Shown here piece by piece: positions 60,654-64,000 of a DNA stretch of 64,000 nt. Both the position numbers and the translations under genes were made by a program. The stretch comes from Silene latifolia (Eukaryota; Streptophyta; Magnoliopsida; Caryophyllales; Caryophyllaceae): assembly GCF_048544455.1 (NCBI RefSeq), contig NC_133538.1, positions 17,699,469 to 17,763,468 on the forward strand, given 5' to 3'. Under the pieces are notes generated by a model. That model was not told where the DNA came from. It did not search any database and saw only the letters and a program-made list of their open reading frames with translations. How positions within the stretch are numbered: the first letter of the stretch is position 1; the number at the start of each line of letters is the position of its first letter.

Positions 60654-61986
60654 ATTTTCTCCCTCGACCAAACAAACACCTCAACTATCTCGGAAAAGCG
60701 GACTTTGTTCTTTACGTTGGCCTTCTTTTTCACTCTATGTCCATCCACATAGCAAATATTGTTTTTCGTTTTCACCCCTTGCATCACCAAGCTCCTCCCA
60801 CGATATACCTTGCACCACTTACCACTACCAACATATCGGTTACCTTGAGTCGTCAACACACCCAAAGAAATAATGTTGGAACAAGCTTTAGGGACATACC
60901 TTACATTTTTGAAAGTTCTTATGGTGCCATCATGGAGTTTCATTCTTACACTCCCTACACCCTCAACTTTTAATTTGAGGCCATCACCCACTTTGACATG
61001 CCCAAAGTCTCCATTATTTTGCAAAGTATCAAATGATCCTTGGTCTTTACACACATGCACAGAGGCACCCGAATCCATCACCCATTTTCTTGACATTCCA
61101 CCTCATCTTGAGTAGTCAAGAATATGCCTTCATCATCACTACTATTACCACACACCATATTGGAAGAATCTCCTAAATCATCAACCTTAGCTTTGCCCAA
61201 CTTTTATCTTAAAGACTTTACACTTTTCAAGTCTTCCTTCATTATTGGACAATTTCGATGAATATGGCCCTTCTCATGACAATAATAACACTCCACATTA
61301 TTCATGTCTCTAGTGCGCGACTTTGATCTACTTCTTTGGCCATCTCCATATCTTTGTGATTTTCTCCCTCTTTCACAACCGTCTGCCACTAGTGCCCCAC
61401 CATCACTTGATGATGCATCTCCATCTATTTTTGCCATCATCCTCTCATTTTCTCTCACCACTATTATTGCTTCATCCAACGAGATCTTCTCTTTACCCAC
61501 GAGCATCGTCATCACAATGGGTCTAAAACTTTCCGGCAATGAAGCCAATAACAAGAGAGCTTGCTCTTGATCTGTTATCTTCTCATCGGCATTCAAGAGT
61601 TGACACACTAACTGGTTGAATTTATTTATGTGGTCTTGCAAATTTGTATCACCCTCCTCCATCTTGAGTTGATACAATTCCCATCGCAAACATAATCGGT
61701 TGGTGAGCGACTTTGACGCATACATGCCTTGTAACTTCTCTAACAAGGCCCTCGGCTCCTTCTCGCTCAAAAGATTATACTTAATCTCTGGTGCTACCGC
61801 CAACCTTATCATACTCACTGCTTTCTTTTTCTTTAACTCCCAATTAGACTCACTCATCTCTGATGGTTTAGTCAATTCCAAAGCTTCATCAAGACTCGAG
61901 TGGACTAGCAAGTCTTCAACTGTGCTTTTCCACACCATAAAATTCATTTTCCCATCAAAAAATGGAATATGAAATTTCTCCGCCAT
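60512..61986 (-). pseudogene. gag: Array unit 2 gag-protease
   Basis: ATG at 61986. It keeps Trp at codon 19, an intact CCHC knuckle (CYYCHEKGHIHRNC) and DSGASVHVC, but has TAA at 61204-61206 and a 1-nt loss in a T run near 61085. Its lesions are entirely different from those of units 1 and 3. Gag residues (MYASKSLTNRLCLRWELYQL) are Tnt1/Tork-like. Confidence 0.85.
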
Positions 61987-62058
61987 CTTACTTACGATAA
62001 ACAAGTTCCTCCCTAAATCGAAATCTCCCACACACATCCCAGTATACAGAACCTTCGG

Positions 62059-62070
62059 CTCTGATACCAC
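62059..62070 (-). promoter_or_regulatory. Primer binding site of unit 2 (tRNA-iMet type)
   Basis: GGCTCTGATACCAC directly before LTR 3; reverse complement of the tRNA-iMet site. Confidence 0.92.
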
Positions 62071-62639
62071 TGTTGGGGAAGCGTCCTGTAAAACTTGTGT
62101 ATGAATAGTCTCACCCAACAACGATATTAGGATGGAACACAAACAATAAAAGTAAGTAACAACAAATAAAAATGACACCACAATTTCTCACGTGGAAACC
62201 CTTCTCAACTAAGGGAAAAACCACGGCTCTCTTGACAAATTAATTCACTAATAAGATATTACAAAGTTCTTAAAGTACAATCACTCACACTAGTATTGTC
62301 ACTTTCTCTCAAACTTTGCCTCACCCTTATTATTTCTAATGGATGTTGAACACTCTCTTTTCTCTCTTTCGAACAAGAAGTATTCTCACCAATATAATGT
62401 AATTTGCCTCTCTATAATTTGTTTGTATAAAACTATTACCACCAATAGCATTTTATACTAAGAGAATATCAAGGCTTCTAATAAGTTATTAATTGTTTTA
62501 ATTAAAACAATTACATAACTCTTGTGCATTATATGTTTCCTCTTCCAAAAATGTAATCCATTTACGTATTTCCATTTGAAACATCCTACACTTTATTTCA
62601 ACATTTAATTGTTGGAGATTTTGGGAGATTAATCCAACA
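62071..62639 (-). repeat. Array LTR 3
   Basis: 569 bp; nearly the same as LTR 1. Confidence 0.9.
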
Positions 62640-63973
62640 ATTTTCTCCCTCGACCAAACAAACACCCCAATTATCTCGGAAAAGTGGACTTTCTTCTTTA
62701 CGTTGGCCTTCTTTTTCACGCTATGTCCATCCACATAGCAAATATTGTTTTTCGTTTTCACCCCTTGCATCACCAAGCTCCTCCCACGATATACCTTGCA
62801 CCACTTACCACTACCAGCATATCGGTTCCCTTGAGTCGTCAACACACTCAAAGAAATAATGTTGGAATAAGCTTTAGGGACATACCTTACATTTTTGAAA
62901 GTTCTTATGGTGCCATCATGGAGTTTCATTCTTACACTCCCTACACCCTCAACTTTTAATTTGAGGCCATCACCCACTTTGACATGCCCAAAGTCTCCAT
63001 TATTTTTCAAAGTATCAAATGATCCTTGGTCTTTACACACATGCACAGAGGCACCCGAATCCATCACCCATTTTTCTTGACATTCCACCTCATCTTGAGT
63101 AGTCAAGAATATGCCTTCATCATCACTACTATTACCACACACCATATTGGAAGAATCACCTAAATCATCAACCTTAGCTTTGCCCAACTTTTCTCTTAAA
63201 GACTTCACACTTTTCAAGTCTTCCTTCATTATTGGCCAATTTCGTTGAATATGGCCCTTCTCATGAGAATAATAACACTCCACATTATACATGTCTCTAG
63301 TGCGCGACTTTGATCTACTTCTTTGGCCATCTCCATATCTTTGTGATTTTCTCCCTCTTTCACAACCATCTACCACTAGTGCCCCACCATCACTTGATGA
63401 TGCATCTCCATCTATTTTTGCCATCATCCTCTCATTTTCTCTCACCACTATTATTGCTTCATCCAACGAGATCTTCTCTTTACCCACGAGCATCGTCATC
63501 ACAATGGGTCTAAAACTTTCCGGCAATGAAGCCAATAACAAGAGAGCTTTCTCTTGATCTGTTATCTTCTCATCGACATTCAAGAGTTGACACACTAACT
63601 GGTTGAATTTATTTATGTGGTCTTTCAAATTTGTATCACCCTCCTCCATCTTGAGTTGATACAATTCCCATCGCAAACATAATCGGTTGGTGAGCGACTT
63701 TGACGCATACATGCCTTGTAACTTCTCTAACAAGGCCCTAGGCTCCTTCTCGCTCAAAAGATTATACTTAGTCTCTGGTGCTACCGCCAACCTTATCATA
63801 CTCACGGCTTTCTTTTTCTTTGACTCCCAATTAGACTCACTCATCTCTGATGGTTTAGTCGATTCCAAAGCCTCATCAAGACTCGACTGGACTAGCAAGT
63901 CTTCAACTGTGCTTTTCTACACCATAAAATTCATTTTCCCATCAAAAAATGGAATATGAAATTTCTCCGCCAT
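62498..63973 (-). pseudogene. gag: Array unit 3 gag-protease
   Basis: ATG at 63973; 492 codons in one frame broken only by TAG at 63917-63919 (codon 19, the same as unit 1). It shares with unit 1 the damaged knuckle CYYSHEKGHIQRNW, but keeps DSGASVHVC. The internal region runs on past the window end. Confidence 0.85.
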
Positions 63974-64000
63974 CTTACTTACGATAAACAAGTTCCTCCC

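Larger units (their letters stand above)
58100..64000 (-). mobile_element. Tandem array of gag-protease-only copia elements sharing LTRs
   Basis: LTR (568-569 bp) and internal region (1417 bp) alternate head to tail: LTR 58100, internal 58669, LTR 60086, internal 60654, LTR 62071, internal 62640 to the window end. The period is 1985-1986 bp. Each internal region has a primer site and a gag-protease ORF but no integrase, RT or RNase H, like TR-GAG non-autonomous elements of Tork/Tnt1-type copia. AAGAG at 58095-58099 may be one target duplication; the other end is outside the window. Confidence 0.88.

Noticed and set aside
58713-63959. Repeated plus-strand ORFs of 60-104 codons in the array
   Set aside because: Antisense shadows of the gag-protease ORFs, repeated because the units repeat.

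Overview
This window is nuclear DNA of a flowering plant, built almost entirely of nested transposable elements. The evidence for a plant is the element set: Athila-type, Tekay-like and SIRE-type LTR retrotransposons, a tRNA-iMet-primed Ty1/copia element, L1-type LINEs with a plant RNase H tail, Stowaway MITEs and a plant mobile domain (PMD) gene remnant. I found no rRNA gene, no functional tRNA gene, no CRISPR array and no bacterial-type operon. The species cannot be fixed from the sequence.

Layout. 1-2520 is AT-rich with nothing recognisable. 2521-6317 is a tandem duplication (A-B, A'-B') whose second A-B junction grew into a TA/GA microsatellite and was then occupied by three consecutive terminal-inverted-repeat (TIR) elements. 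7680-19868 is a complete but mutated Athila-type Ty3/gypsy element (12.2 kb, TSD TCGAC) with gag, protease, RT, RNase H, integrase and an env-like ORF. 20611-30713 is one minus-strand Tekay-like gypsy LTR, split by a complete Ty1/copia element (21095-29809, TSD TACTC). Its internal remnant is itself split by a solo SIRE-type LTR (30810-32280, TSD CCCAC). 33874-34218 (minus) is the only plausible host gene: a two-exon gene for a small secreted cysteine-rich (knottin-like) peptide. 36054-47259 is a complete SIRE-type copia element (11.2 kb, TSD TATTT) inserted in the right TIR of a Stowaway MITE. 48281-50391 is a 5'-inverted LINE and 50557-56188 a second, older, nearly full-length LINE. 56836-58099 (minus) is a PMD pseudogene cut by a head-to-tail array of small gag-protease-only copia elements (58100-64000, running off the window).

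The most unusual signal cuts across these annotations. Each LTR lineage carries a private short dyad motif with fixed internal spacing, scattered through LTRs, coding and noncoding parts. Athila has 11 pairs of TCGATCGA (or near matches) separated by 13 nt (one pair by 14). The Tekay-like LTR sequences have TCGxxCGA-like pairs separated by 11 nt. The SIRE element has about ten units of GYNACAGT-N7-ACTGTNRC. The DNA elements have their own motif arrays (GTAACTTTAGTC; GTGATATTGT; TTTTTGAG). LTR-to-LTR differences are concentrated in the dyads of both Athila and SIRE. This resembles sequence-specific element-protein binding-site systems known in DNA transposons (CACTA subterminal repeats, VANDAL/VANC anti-silencing motifs), but I know of no such description for these retrotransposon lineages.

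Most coding regions are broken by stops and frameshifts and are annotated as pseudogenes; no restored sequences are given.
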